DNA of 64,000 nucleotides from Corynebacterium fournieri (GTDB lineage Bacteria; Actinomycetota; Actinomycetes; Mycobacteriales; Mycobacteriaceae): NCBI RefSeq assembly GCF_030408775.1, contig NZ_CP047210.1, positions 1,178,001 to 1,242,000 of the forward strand, read 5' to 3'. Shown piece by piece: positions 29,759 to 38,812 of this stretch (position 1 is its first letter; each line of letters starts with the position of its first letter). The notes under the pieces were generated by a model. It saw only the letters and a program-made list of their open reading frames with translations, ran no database searches and was not told where the DNA came from. The position numbers and the translations under genes were made by a program.

Positions 29759-30111
29759 GCCGTCCGGGCTGCGCTGCGGCGCAGCACGACCGCGCATAAC
29801 CCGGCGGCAAGCGCCCACCCGGTGAGCCAGAACGGTGTGGTGGCCGTCAGCGCGGTGTCGGGGGCGATAAAGCCCGCCCCGATGAGCACAACTGCCAGCA
29901 GCAGCGCGAGCACCTGCGTGCGCGAGCCCGCCTGATTGGTGTTGTAGGTGGCGAACGCCCCGACGATGCCGACCGCGGCGATCACGGAGAGGACCTGCGG
30001 GGTGATCGTGAACGTGGTGTCGCCTCGAAGCATCGCCAGCACGGCGTAGAGCACGAGCACGAGCGCGATGCCCAGAAACGCGCCGCCGACGCGAAGTTGC
30101 ACTGGAACCAT
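29755..30111 (-). CDS. Small integral membrane protein, unknown
   Basis: 118 residues with four hydrophobic segments (about residues 10-28, 38-58, 66-82, 90-108) and short polar loops. I recognise no family. TAAGAT (30124-30119) lies 7 nt before the ATG, inside the 3' end of the PEBP gene, so it can be transcribed separately as a leaderless message. Confidence 0.7.
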   Translation of the reverse strand: MVPVQLRVGGAFLGIALVLVLYAVLAMLRGDTTFTITPQVLSVIAAVGIVGAFATYNTNQAGSRTQVLALLLAVVLIGAGFIAPDTALTATTPFWLTGWALAAGLCAVVLRRSAARTA

Positions 30112-30121
30112 TCGGCGAATC

Positions 30122-30655
30122 TTACTGGTTTTCGTACCAGCCCCAGACGATGGCGCGGCCGAGCGAGTGGAAGTTCAGGTTGAAGCCGAGCTGGGTGGGG
30201 TTGGCAATCTCGTCCGCGGGCAGCTCCGCGTCTACCGCGTGGACGGCGTAGAGGTAGCGGTGCGGGCCGTGGCCGGCCGGTGGGTTCGCGCCGTAGTAGC
30301 CGTTGACACCGCTGTCGCCAGTAAGCACGACCGCGCCGACTCCGAGGCCGTCCTCAGCGCCTGCGCCAGCGGGAAGCTCAGTGACATCCGCAGGGATGTT
30401 GAACGCGGACCAGTGCCAGAACCCGGAGGCCGTCGGCGCATCCGGGTCGAAGCAGGTCACCGCGTAGGTCTTCGTGCCCTCCGGAGCACCCGACCAAGTC
30501 AGCTGCGGGCTCGTGGCGTTATCGCCAGCAAGGGTGTCCGCGAGGCGCTCGCCGTCGACAATGTCCTCGGAGGCGATGTCGAATGCGGGCACATCCGCCA
30601 ACGGAGCGTAAGGGTCGGGGCCGGGGAATCGGTCTTGGTCGTAAGAAGCAGTCAT
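30122..30655 (-). CDS. YbhB/YbcL-family (PEBP, Raf kinase inhibitor-like) protein
   Basis: 177 residues with the phosphatidylethanolamine-binding protein core: SPQLTWSGAPEGTKTYAVTC, DPDAPTASGFWHWSAFNIP, and NPPAGHGPHRYLYAVHAVD containing the ligand-pocket His. There is no signal peptide, so it is cytoplasmic. The bacterial family has no settled function. Confidence 0.9.
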   Translation of the reverse strand: MTASYDQDRFPGPDPYAPLADVPAFDIASEDIVDGERLADTLAGDNATSPQLTWSGAPEGTKTYAVTCFDPDAPTASGFWHWSAFNIPADVTELPAGAGAEDGLGVGAVVLTGDSGVNGYYGANPPAGHGPHRYLYAVHAVDAELPADEIANPTQLGFNLNFHSLGRAIVWGWYENQ

Positions 30656-30676
30656 AGATCCATTCCTACCGCAGAT

Positions 30677-32482
30677 TCAGTGATCGTTGCCACTCCATGC
30701 TGCATAGAGTTGCGCGTATCTCCCGTCGGCTGCGATGAGCTGGGCGTGGGTGCCGTCTTCGATGATGCGCCCGGCGTCCATGACCAAGATTCGGTCCGCG
30801 GCTGCCGCCTGGTCCAGGCGGTGCGCCACCACCAACGACGTGGTGCCCTCCGCGATGCGCGCGGCCGCCTCTTCTAGCGTGTTGGTAGCGTCGCTGCCAG
30901 CCTCTGCCGTGGCCTCGTCCAGGATGAGCACTTTCGGGCCCGACAGTGCGACGCGCGCGAGCGCGAGCTGCTGCTCCACCTCCGGCGGAAGCTCATTCGC
31001 GCCCGCGCCGACGGCGGTGTCCAGCCCTTCCGGAAACAGTCGCGCGAACTGGGAGCCCTCCGGGTCGAGTCCGACGCCCGCTAACGCCCGCTTGAGCTCG
31101 GCGTCGGTCGTGCCCTGTGCCGCCATCGAGAGGTCCTCGCGCAGGGTGCCAGCGAACAAGTGGACGTCCTGGGTGAGCAGGGTGACGTTCTTCGCAGTCC
31201 ACGTGTCACTGACCTGCGAAGTATCCACTCCTCCCACCCGGATGCTGCCCGCCGTGGGCTCCACCAGCCCCGCGATGAGCGCGGCGAGCGTGGACTTGCC
31301 AGCGCCCGAAGTCCCCACAAGCGCTGTGGTTGTTCCCGCCTCGAGCGTGACGGAGAGATCCTCCAGCACGTTAGCCCCGCCCGGGTACGCGAATGAGATG
31401 TGGTCGACTGCCACGTCCACGGGCTCGGTGAGGTCCTCCGGTATGACTGTGGCGTCGCGGCCGTCCGCAAGCTTGGCCAGGCTCACCGCGCGGCCCACGG
31501 CAGTGGCCGCGCCTTGCAACTCGCCGATGAAGAACAGGGCGTTGAACACCATGACTTCGGCGCGGATCACCATGAACACCGCTGCGCTCGCCTGGCCTGG
31601 GGTGACAGCGCCTGCCGACGCCAGCCAGGCACCCACGCCGAGCGTGAGCAGGACCCACGCGGCAAAAGCGACCTGGCCGATGCCCATCAGCCGGATGAAC
31701 CAGGGCACGCGGTCCATTTCCGCTTCCACCGCGCCCCACGAGGTCCGCCGCATCCGCGCGAGTGCCCAGCGCTCCAAGTCGAAGGCGCGCAGCGTGGGGA
31801 GACCGCGGACGGTGTCCAGCAGCACCGCGTTGCGGCGCGCCTCAGCCACGCTGGCGGCGTTGGAGGCATCCGGGATCGCACGCACCACCTCGCGTGCGAA
31901 CGGGTAGGTACAGACGCAGACCAGGGCGAGGATGAGCGCGAAGCGAACGTCGATAAGCAAAAGCCCGATAAACGTGATTGGAAAGACGAACACGGTGGTG
32001 AGCACGCGCGAGCCGATGGCGGTGATGGTTTGCACGACGTCGTCGATGTCCTTGGTCATGCGCGTGATCACGTTGCCGGTGCCGAGCTCCATCACCCGCG
32101 GCACAGGTGCGCGCAGGATCGCGTCGAGGCAGCGACGGCGCAGGTCGATGGACGCGCGGGCGACCTTGAGGCCCACCACATAGTTGCCGAGGGCCCGCAG
32201 GAACATCTCGACGAGCATGCAGGCCAACGCCAGGCTTACGGTCCACACGAAGGCGCGGGTGCCGGTTCCCAGCAGCGGCACCTCACCGCCGGTGAGCGGG
32301 TCGACGCTGCGGCCGAACAGGTTCGATTGTGTGGTGTAGACGGCCACGGTGAGCGCCTGAATGATCAAAAGCCCCGCCCACCAACGCCAATCCAGCGCGT
32401 TCGGCAGCGCCGAGAGGTACGCGAAAGTTTCTTTCACGCCCGCGGGGGCGACGGCGTCTGTGCGTTCGTACTCGCGCCGCAT
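30677..32482 (-). CDS. ABC exporter half-transporter with intact Walker motifs
   Basis: 601 residues: six transmembrane helices (residues ~35-320) then an ATPase domain. Walker A GTSGAGKST, Q-loop LLTQDVHLF, Walker B VLILDEAT with the catalytic Glu, and H-loop AHRLDQ are all present. The signature motif is degenerate: ELPPEVEQQ replaces LSGGQ. It is translationally coupled to the upstream gene (GTAGATG) and the two should form a heterodimer. The cargo is unknown. Confidence 0.9.
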   Translation of the reverse strand: MRREYERTDAVAPAGVKETFAYLSALPNALDWRWWAGLLIIQALTVAVYTTQSNLFGRSVDPLTGGEVPLLGTGTRAFVWTVSLALACMLVEMFLRALGNYVVGLKVARASIDLRRRCLDAILRAPVPRVMELGTGNVITRMTKDIDDVVQTITAIGSRVLTTVFVFPITFIGLLLIDVRFALILALVCVCTYPFAREVVRAIPDASNAASVAEARRNAVLLDTVRGLPTLRAFDLERWALARMRRTSWGAVEAEMDRVPWFIRLMGIGQVAFAAWVLLTLGVGAWLASAGAVTPGQASAAVFMVIRAEVMVFNALFFIGELQGAATAVGRAVSLAKLADGRDATVIPEDLTEPVDVAVDHISFAYPGGANVLEDLSVTLEAGTTTALVGTSGAGKSTLAALIAGLVEPTAGSIRVGGVDTSQVSDTWTAKNVTLLTQDVHLFAGTLREDLSMAAQGTTDAELKRALAGVGLDPEGSQFARLFPEGLDTAVGAGANELPPEVEQQLALARVALSGPKVLILDEATAEAGSDATNTLEEAAARIAEGTTSLVVAHRLDQAAAADRILVMDAGRIIEDGTHAQLIAADGRYAQLYAAWSGNDH

Positions 32483-34045
32483 CTACGCCACCTCCAATGC
32501 GGTTCCAGCGTGCTGCCACGCCGTGTTTCCGGTGATCACCACGGTCGTTTTAACCGCTCTGAGCGCAGCAACGGCCTCCACGACATCCGCCTGGGTCACG
32601 GAATCGAGCCCCGTGGTCGGGTCATCCAAGATGAGCACCTCCGGGTCGGCGGCGAGCGCCCGGGCCAGCGCGACGCGCTGCCGCTGTCCGCCGGAGAGGT
32701 TCAGGCCAGCCTCGCCCAGGGGCGCGTCCGGCAACTCGCCCGCTTCGTTGACCCCGCCGAGCCTGCGGAGGATGTCCTGGCAGTGGGCGGCCGCGAGTGC
32801 TTGCTTCACCGCATGATCCGGCACGTCCCCGCGCGGATTCACGTTGTCTGCAATGGTGCCCTCAAACACGTTGACGGTGTGCGGCGGGAACAGCACACCG
32901 GCGCGATTCGCCCACGTGGCGGCCGCGGCATAGGAGCGCTGTGCCGGCTCGAGGATCCACAAGCCCGGCCCAGGCACCGGTACGCCTGCAGGTGCAGCGG
33001 CATCTGCGGCGGCGCCCGCGTGGTGCAGCTGCTGGATACGCTGGCCACTGGCCACCGCCCTGCCCCACCCGCTGGCCAAGTCGCCGAAAGCGAAGCCCGC
33101 CATGTTCAGCGCGGGCGGCACCAGAAGCGCCACGGACGTCAATTGGCCAGGAGTGATCTCGCCACGCAGCGTCATCCATGCGGCCAGCCCCACGATGCCC
33201 AGGTTGCACAACCACGCCACGCACAGCCGGGCAAATCCCAGCCACACCTCCACGCGTAGGTGGGTGAGCATGAGGCGCTTCGCGGCCGTCGTTTCCGCGT
33301 GGAAGCGTTTGGCCACGGTGACTCCCGCACCAAGGCCTTTAACGGTGCGGATGCCTTGCGAAGTATCCGTGGCCAAGCTCGCCACATCCGCCTCCGCCGC
33401 ACGCCGCTTGAGCGACACCCGTGTCACCGGGCCAGCAGTCCACGCCGCAAACAACGCGATGACTAGCGCGCTCAGGGGAATGGCGAGCGAAATCCATGGA
33501 GCAACCGCCCACATCGCCACCATTGCGCCCGCGGCGTAGCCGATGGCCATGAGCGGAAACGACAGCAGCTCGCGGTATCGCCCGATAGTGTTCGCGTCGG
33601 CGTCGATGGTGTTGAGCACCGTGCCCGGACTCATCGTGCCGGCGCCACGGCGTAACACCCCGGTGACCAGGTGCTGCTGCGCGTTGTGGGTGACACGACG
33701 GACGGAAGCGGAGGCGAGGCCGTCGCCAGTAGCTTCGCCGATGAACTGGAGCACAAACACCGCGATCAGCACCGCGAAGAGCCACCACGCGTTGAATGTG
33801 CTCTCGCCCACCAGGCGGTCCACGATCATGCCCACCACCACCGGCACAAACGCGGCGATTCCAGTGCCGAGAAGGTAGCTGACAATGTGCAGCACCAACA
33901 CGCCCGGATACGCGCCGATCATGTCCCTGACCACGCGGTTTCCACTACTCCAGCGCGCCGGGTGGAGACGGTTCAGATCGTCCGCTGGTGGCACGGGCGG
34001 GACGAACCAGCTGTACGTCTTCATTCTGCGCGGCGGGGGCATCAT
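32483..34045 (-). CDS. ABC exporter half-transporter with degenerate ATPase domain
   Basis: 520 residues: an exporter-type membrane domain (residues ~40-320) followed by a shortened ATPase domain. Between the last helix and the signature there is no Walker A (no GxxxxGKS/T), and the Q-loop position reads [11 protein letters not shown] without Gln. The signature NLSGGQRQR and Walker B VLILDDPT are intact, though Asp replaces the catalytic Glu. The H-loop region reads VVITGN rather than TH, and the protein ends soon after. TAGATT lies 7 nt before the ATG, supporting this start. It complements the next subunit so that one composite ATP site can form. Confidence 0.88.
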   Translation of the reverse strand: MMPPPRRMKTYSWFVPPVPPADDLNRLHPARWSSGNRVVRDMIGAYPGVLVLHIVSYLLGTGIAAFVPVVVGMIVDRLVGESTFNAWWLFAVLIAVFVLQFIGEATGDGLASASVRRVTHNAQQHLVTGVLRRGAGTMSPGTVLNTIDADANTIGRYRELLSFPLMAIGYAAGAMVAMWAVAPWISLAIPLSALVIALFAAWTAGPVTRVSLKRRAAEADVASLATDTSQGIRTVKGLGAGVTVAKRFHAETTAAKRLMLTHLRVEVWLGFARLCVAWLCNLGIVGLAAWMTLRGEITPGQLTSVALLVPPALNMAGFAFGDLASGWGRAVASGQRIQQLHHAGAAADAAAPAGVPVPGPGLWILEPAQRSYAAAATWANRAGVLFPPHTVNVFEGTIADNVNPRGDVPDHAVKQALAAAHCQDILRRLGGVNEAGELPDAPLGEAGLNLSGGQRQRVALARALAADPEVLILDDPTTGLDSVTQADVVEAVAALRAVKTTVVITGNTAWQHAGTALEVA

Positions 34046-34153
34046 TCTGGAAAATCTAGCAAATTTTCAGGGTTGTACTGGCGATTTGGCGGTTCCATCG
34101 CCCCGCCCTATAGTTATGCGAGTGCCCAGCCGAGAGGCTGTAAAACACCCTAA

Positions 34154-34239
34154 GCCCGGGTGGCGGAATGGCAGACGCGCTAGCTTGAGGTGCTAGTGTC
34201 CTATTAACGGACGTGGGGGTTCAAGTCCCCCTCCGGGCA
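34154..34239 (+). tRNA. tRNA-Leu (anticodon GAG)
   Basis: 86 nt, class II cloverleaf. The acceptor stem GCCCGGG pairs with TCCGGGC (one G-U). The anticodon stem CTAGC/GCTAG encloses loop TTGAGGT with anticodon GAG, a long variable arm contains GTCC...GGAC, and the T-arm is GGGGGTTCAAGTCCCCC. Discriminator A; CCA is not encoded. TATAGT at 34109-34114 may be the -10 element. Confidence 0.95.
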
Positions 34240-34248
34240 CAGACCCAT

Positions 34249-34283
34249 CACCCCGTACGCATACGTTGCGACGGGGTGTTTTT
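34249..34283 (+). terminator. Rho-independent terminator of tRNA-Leu
   Basis: CACCCCGT (34249-34256) pairs with ACGGGGTG (34271-34278), followed by T5 (34279-34283). It lies 10 nt after the tRNA. Confidence 0.88.
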
Positions 34284-34299
34284 CGTTGTCGCAGTGCTT

Positions 34300-34914
34300 C
34301 TACGACCAGGCAGGGCCGCCCATCGCGCCCAGCGATCCCCCGCTCGAACCATCCGTACCGGGGTACTCAAACTCGAAGTAACGGTCCAGGACCACAACGA
34401 ACAGAAAACCCAGTCCGGCGAGCCCGAGCAACACGGCGAGCAGGTGGTAGGGCGACATCGATTCCTTCACTATCGGGCCGAGGATGAACACTGTAAATAG
34501 CTGGCTCGCTGGCGATAGTCCGCCCGCTGGCACTAAAGCCGCACCGAAGATCCACGGCTTTTCCGTCCGCGCTGCCAGATAGGCCCATACAAATCCGAGG
34601 AGGGTGAGCCCGGGGCCGAAGACTCTCAACAGCGTGTTGATGAATCGGGTCATTCCGGGCGTGTCCGATGCCGGAGCTGAAAGCAGACCTGGCACGACGA
34701 TGGCTACCACGACGAGGACGCAGGCGATGACGGTGCGCGCCGTGCCCTTCTCTCCGGCACGGACGGCCGCCAGAATGCCGAAGACAGTCGCTGCAGACCT
34801 TGCTGCGAGCGCCTGTTGCACGGACTCGTCATCTACCCACAGCGCCACGATGGCTAAAAGCAGGGACACAACGAATAAGACGACCGGCAAGTTGGCGTGC
34901 TGAGTTTTGCTCAT
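34300..34914 (-). CDS. Integral membrane protein, unknown
   Basis: 204 residues from ATG 34914 (MSKTQHANLPVVLFVVSL). Five to six hydrophobic segments, short loops, and a Gly/Ser-rich C-terminal tail (GTDGSSGGSLGAMGG). I recognise no family. The longer frame begins before the membrane start and is not supported by a ribosome binding site. Confidence 0.7.
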   Translation of the reverse strand: MSKTQHANLPVVLFVVSLLLAIVALWVDDESVQQALAARSAATVFGILAAVRAGEKGTARTVIACVLVVVAIVVPGLLSAPASDTPGMTRFINTLLRVFGPGLTLLGFVWAYLAARTEKPWIFGAALVPAGGLSPASQLFTVFILGPIVKESMSPYHLLAVLLGLAGLGFLFVVVLDRYFEFEYPGTDGSSGGSLGAMGGPAWS

Positions 34915-34970
34915 GGGGGGCGCCCTTCCTCGAGTTGGTGCCAGGCTACCGGCCGGTGGAAGATGGCGTA

Positions 34971-35648
34971 GTGAATCGTTTGCGGAAGGTACCACGGAAC
35001 CGGATCGCACTTATCGTTGCAGCCGGCGCGTTGTTCGTCGCAGCATGGATGCTTCTCGACGTCCCTCCGCTGTCGACGCTGCGCACCTGGTCCGATGAGA
35101 CCGGAGCCTGGTTCCCTGTCCTGTTCTGGCTGCTGTACGTGCTGATCACCCAGTTCCCCATTCCTAGGACCCTGATGACTGTCTCCGCGGGCATCCTGTT
35201 CGGCACCGGCCGCGGGATTCTTATCGCACTGACGGCCACGACGGTCAGCGCAGTCATTTCTCTCCTCATCGTCCGGACGCTGCTGCGGGACTGGGTTGAG
35301 CCGCGCCTGACACACCCGGCTGTGGAGAACATCAACCGGCGGCTTGAAGAACGTGGTTGGTTGGCCATTTTGAGCCTGCGCATGATCGCGGCGGTGCCGT
35401 TTTCCATCATGAACTACGCCGCGGCGCTGACCCGTGTGCCCGTGGCCCCGTTCGCACTCGCGACCTTGGTGGGGTCTGCGCCCGGCACGATCCTTGTCAC
35501 CCTGTTCGGCGACACGCTCACCGGCGAAGCGGACCCGGTGTTCGTGGCGATCATGGTGGTACTCGCTGTCGTCGGCGTCGCCGGGCTGCTGCTGGACGCA
35601 CGCCTGCCCACCCGCTCGGGACGTGTCGGAGTCAAGCCCCAAGGGTAG
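34971..35648 (+). CDS. TVP38/TMEM64 (VTT/DedA-like) membrane protein
   Basis: 225 residues with the VTT-domain arrangement: TM1, then FWLLYVLITQFPIPRTLMTV, ILFGTGRGILIALTATT, RTLLRDWVEPRL, and LSLRMIAAVPFSIMNYAAAL. The family are thought to be lipid scramblases or flippases of the cytoplasmic membrane. The start is uncertain: GTG 34971 is taken, with GTG 34956 possible. Confidence 0.82.
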   Translation: MNRLRKVPRNRIALIVAAGALFVAAWMLLDVPPLSTLRTWSDETGAWFPVLFWLLYVLITQFPIPRTLMTVSAGILFGTGRGILIALTATTVSAVISLLIVRTLLRDWVEPRLTHPAVENINRRLEERGWLAILSLRMIAAVPFSIMNYAAALTRVPVAPFALATLVGSAPGTILVTLFGDTLTGEADPVFVAIMVVLAVVGVAGLLLDARLPTRSGRVGVKPQG

Positions 35649-35668
35649 ACAGGAGTACGCTACGGCGC

Positions 35669-36238
35669 ATGATTGCCGTGCATGCGAGGTACCGGGGCCG
35701 TGAGAAAGCCCGCGCCACCGTGGTGGAGCGCTCCGCCGAGGCGCTCAGTGGTTTGCCCGGCGTGGCCGGCTTTGAAGTGCTCGGCGTGGAGGACATCCGC
35801 TCCGAGGTATCCGATGCAGAAGCGGCCCTCAACCTCATCATGGCCCTGCTCTCAGACGGCAACTGGGCAATCGGGCTGGGCATCGCCGACGGCACAGGCA
35901 AAACGGGCGACGCTTGCGCCACAGCGACCAAGGCTGTGGGGACGCGGCCGGGGCAGGTGCGGGTGATCGTCGATAAGCAAAATGCCTCCACCGAGGCTGC
36001 AGATATCGCAGCTACCTTCGCGCTGATGGCGCACGTGCTGCACAAGCGCACCTACGAGGGACGGGAGGCGACGTCGCTGGTGCGCCGCGGCATGAACCAA
36101 AATGAGGCCGCCACAACCCTGGGCATCTCCAAACAGGCGATGAGCCAGAGGCTGCAGGCGGCCGGGTGGCCTGCAGAGCAGGCCGGGTGGCAGCTGGCGC
36201 TGAACTTGATTACTCGGGCTGCTGCTCAGAGCGAGTGA
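35669..36238 (+). CDS. Hypothetical protein with C-terminal helix-turn-helix
   Basis: 189 residues. The N-terminal two thirds resemble an alpha/beta domain (MIAVHARYRGREKA, VDKQNASTEAADIAATFALM). The end has a clear HTH of the kind found in site-specific DNA-binding proteins (NQNEAATTLGISKQAMSQRL). No family is recognised with certainty; a SatD-like protein is possible. TACGCT lies 7 nt before the ATG, so it is leaderless. Its last 29 bp overlap the convergent SPFH gene. Confidence 0.72.
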   Translation: MIAVHARYRGREKARATVVERSAEALSGLPGVAGFEVLGVEDIRSEVSDAEAALNLIMALLSDGNWAIGLGIADGTGKTGDACATATKAVGTRPGQVRVIVDKQNASTEAADIAATFALMAHVLHKRTYEGREATSLVRRGMNQNEAATTLGISKQAMSQRLQAAGWPAEQAGWQLALNLITRAAAQSE

Positions 36239-37481
36239 CCGGACGCGAGACCGGTTCGGACTGGGCGGTGGAGCCGAAGTCCTGCTCGAAGCCGGTCCCC
36301 TCCTGCTCTCCAGCGGTGAGCTCGCGGCGGGACGCGGCGGCTGGCTTCTGCTTCTTGCCCGCGGCGCTGTCCTGGGTCGGATCCGGGTCGTCCACGTGCT
36401 TGTTCGCCACCGCACGCGCCTCCGCCAACGCCTTCGCCAACTCGGGGTCGGTAGAGGTGTCGAACCAGCGGTCCGTGTTGTCGGCGTCCGCCATCTCCAG
36501 GTCGCGCTCGTCCACCTTCTCGGACTCGTAGCGGAACACGCCGTCATCGTCCTTGTCGGCGAACGCGCGAGCGAACTGCTGCAGCGAGTCGCCGAACTGG
36601 GACGGGATCATCCACATGGTCGCCGCCTCGTTGTTCGCGATCTTGGGCAGCTGGTCCAAATACTGGTACGCCAGCAGCTCCGGGGTGATGCCGGACGACT
36701 TAATCGCGGCGTTGACCTTCTGAATCGCGCGGGCCTCACCCTGCGCGGCCAGGTACTTCGCGGCGCGCTCGCCCTCGGCGCGCAGCATCATCGCCTGACG
36801 CTCTGCCTCCGCGGCGAGAATCGCGGCATGCTTTTCGCCCTCGGCGGAAAGGATGCGGGCTTGCTTCTCGCCCTCGGCGGTCTTGATGTCGGACTCGCGC
36901 TTACCTTCGGCGGTCAGAATCATGGCGCGCTTTTCGCGGTCCGCCTTCATCTGCATCTCCATCGACTGCTGGATGGACGGCGGCGGATCAATCGCCTTGA
37001 GCTCCACTCGGCTGATGCGCAGGCCCCACTTCGCGGTGGCCGCGTCCAGCTCGCCGCGCAGGCGGCGGTTGATGGTCTCGCGCGACGTCAGCGTCTCCTC
37101 GAGCGTCATGCCGCCGACAACATCGCGGAGCGTGGCCACCGAGATCTGCTCCACGCCGACGAGGTAGTTGTCCACGCCGTAGATGGCCTTGGCCGGGTCG
37201 TTGATTTGGAACGTCACCACCGTGTCAATGGCCACGGTCAGGTTGTCCTGGGTGATCACGGCCTGCGGCGGGAAGGACACGACGCGCTCGCGGGTGTCCA
37301 CGCGCGAGCGCACGCGGTCGATGTAGGGCACCAGGAACGTCAGCCCGCCTGAGGCGGTGCGGGTGTAGCGGCCGAGGCGCTCGATAACCGCCGCCTCGCC
37401 CTGCGGGATCAGCTTGATAGAAGCACTCAGGATTGCCACCACCAAGGCGATGATGACAATCAATGTGACAAATCCGCCCAT
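36210..37481 (-). CDS. SPFH/band-7 (stomatin-like) membrane protein
   Basis: 423 residues: one N-terminal transmembrane helix, then the SPFH domain (EAAVIERLGRYTRTASGGL, DTVVTFQINDPAKAIYGVDN, ETLTSRETINRRLRGELD), then a long Ala/Glu-rich coiled coil (about 200-290) and a polar C-terminal tail. These proteins assemble rings in membrane microdomains and often control proteases. It follows an NfeD gene directly (TAAATG), a pairing widely conserved. Confidence 0.9.
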   Translation of the reverse strand: MGGFVTLIVIIALVVAILSASIKLIPQGEAAVIERLGRYTRTASGGLTFLVPYIDRVRSRVDTRERVVSFPPQAVITQDNLTVAIDTVVTFQINDPAKAIYGVDNYLVGVEQISVATLRDVVGGMTLEETLTSRETINRRLRGELDAATAKWGLRISRVELKAIDPPPSIQQSMEMQMKADREKRAMILTAEGKRESDIKTAEGEKQARILSAEGEKHAAILAAEAERQAMMLRAEGERAAKYLAAQGEARAIQKVNAAIKSSGITPELLAYQYLDQLPKIANNEAATMWMIPSQFGDSLQQFARAFADKDDDGVFRYESEKVDERDLEMADADNTDRWFDTSTDPELAKALAEARAVANKHVDDPDPTQDSAAGKKQKPAAASRRELTAGEQEGTGFEQDFGSTAQSEPVSRPVTRSEQQPE

Positions 37482-37910
37482 TTAGGGTTCCTTCCACACG
37501 ATTGCGATGGGGCCGTCAATATCGTAAACGGTCACGTGGGACCCCGCCGGGATGGTTTCTGCCGGGTCCAGCGCGCGGGCGGACCAGACTGTGCCGTCGA
37601 AACGCACCTGCCCGCGGCCGCCGCTGATCTCCTCGACGACCTCTGCCCCGCTGCCCACAAGCGCCCGCGGAGATTCGTCGAGCACCAGCGGCGATTCCAT
37701 GCGGCGCCGCAGGGGCGGCCGCAGGAAGAACCAGAACAGCGCGGACGACGCGGCGAAGACGGCCACCTCCGCCCACATCGGCACTCCCGCGAGCGCGACG
37801 AGGGCTGTGGTGAGCGCACCTGCGCCGAGCATGAGCAGCGTCATCTCTCCCACTGCGAGCTCAAGCAGCGCGAGCAGCGCAGCGGCGATAAACCAAAGTA
37901 GAGGTCCCAC
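37482..37910 (-). CDS. NfeD-family membrane protein
   Basis: 142 residues from GTG 37910: two to three transmembrane helices (LLWFIAAALLALLELAVGEM, LLMLGAGALTTALVALAG, VAVFAASSALFWFFL) and a C-terminal OB-fold (GQVRFDGTVWSARALD). NfeD proteins partner the SPFH protein encoded next. TAAGGT lies 7 nt before the GTG, which decides against the longer reading frame. Confidence 0.87.
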   Translation of the reverse strand: MGPLLWFIAAALLALLELAVGEMTLLMLGAGALTTALVALAGVPMWAEVAVFAASSALFWFFLRPPLRRRMESPLVLDESPRALVGSGAEVVEEISGGRGQVRFDGTVWSARALDPAETIPAGSHVTVYDIDGPIAIVWKEP

Positions 37911-37929
37911 GAGACCTACCTTACATCTG

Positions 37930-38772
37930 TTAGATATCGGATTTGGACAGTTCAGGGTTGGTGACAAAGTCGACCAGGCGCTCCACTGCGCCGATCAACG
38001 TGGAATCGAGGTCCCGGAAGGTGCTCACCGAAGACGACACGCGGCGCCAGCCCTCTTTCGGGTCGGACCACCCCAGCCTGCGGCACACACCGGTCTTCCA
38101 ATCCTCGCCGTAGGGCACGTCCGGCCAGGCGGGAATTCCCACGCTCGAAGGCTTGACGGCCGCCCAGATGTCGATGTAGGGGTGGCCGGTGACCAGCACG
38201 TGAGGGCCGACGTTTTCCACCAGGCGAGACTCCTTGGTCCCGTCAATGAGGTGGTCCGCCAGCACGCCGATGCGCCGCCCGGGTCCGGGCTGGAACTCGT
38301 CCAAACGCTGCTGCAGGTTGTCCAGGCCCTCGAGGTATTCCACCACCACGCCTTCGACGCGCAGGTCGTGGCCCCACACCTGCTCCACGATTGCGGCATC
38401 GTGGATGCCTTCCACCCAGATGCGCGAGGGCATGGCCACTTTCGCCTGCACGTTTTCCACTTTGCGCGAGCCGGAGTTGGAGCGCTTCGGCCCTTCCGCG
38501 CGCGGCGCCACATACCGGGTCAGGGTCACACGTTGGCCTTCCACCATGAACGCCCCGGGCAGCATTTTGAACAGGCGCTGGGTTCCGTAGCGGTCTTCGA
38601 GGCGGACAAAGTCGCCGTCGTAGGTGCGCTCGAAGCCGACTACTGCGCCGACGAAGTCGTTGCCCACGATCTCCACGATGATGCCGGGCTCTGCCGGCAT
38701 TTCCGGGTAGGTCGGGCGCTTCGTGCGCGCGTGGCCTTTGAAAATGTCTCCGCTGTACCGGCTATCTCCCAT
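37930..38772 (-). CDS. DUF3097 family protein
   Basis: 280 residues from ATG 38772 (MGDSRYSGDIFKG). It shows the conserved core IVEIVGNDFVGAVVGFERTYDGD, WVEGIHDAAIVEQVWGHDLR, GVLADHLIDGTKE and LVTGHPYIDIWAAVKP; the last two resemble Toprim-like metal-binding loops. An actinobacterial family of unknown function. It lies 19 bp upstream of the nfeD gene, whose own -10 is in that gap. Confidence 0.87.
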   Translation of the reverse strand: MGDSRYSGDIFKGHARTKRPTYPEMPAEPGIIVEIVGNDFVGAVVGFERTYDGDFVRLEDRYGTQRLFKMLPGAFMVEGQRVTLTRYVAPRAEGPKRSNSGSRKVENVQAKVAMPSRIWVEGIHDAAIVEQVWGHDLRVEGVVVEYLEGLDNLQQRLDEFQPGPGRRIGVLADHLIDGTKESRLVENVGPHVLVTGHPYIDIWAAVKPSSVGIPAWPDVPYGEDWKTGVCRRLGWSDPKEGWRRVSSSVSTFRDLDSTLIGAVERLVDFVTNPELSKSDI

Positions 38773-38783
38773 AATGCGTCCGC

Positions 38784-38805
38784 ATTGTATCTGCCCCGTT
38801 ACACT
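38784..38805. promoter_or_regulatory. Divergent -10 elements
   Basis: On the minus strand TACAAT (38789-38784) lies 11 nt before the DUF3097 ATG. On the plus strand TACACT (38800-38805) lies 7 nt before ATG 38813, the leaderless spacing. Confidence 0.5.
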
Positions 38806-38812
38806 GGCCCGG

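Noticed and set aside
34154-34300. tRNA-Leu as an integration site
   Set aside because: No repeat of the tRNA 3' end, integrase gene or atypical DNA follows; the terminator and core-like genes come directly after.
35967-35985. Near-identical short string (GTCGATAAGCAA-ATGC) also at about 50459
   Set aside because: About 18 shared bases, once inside a gene and once intergenic, with no flanking similarity; compatible with chance.
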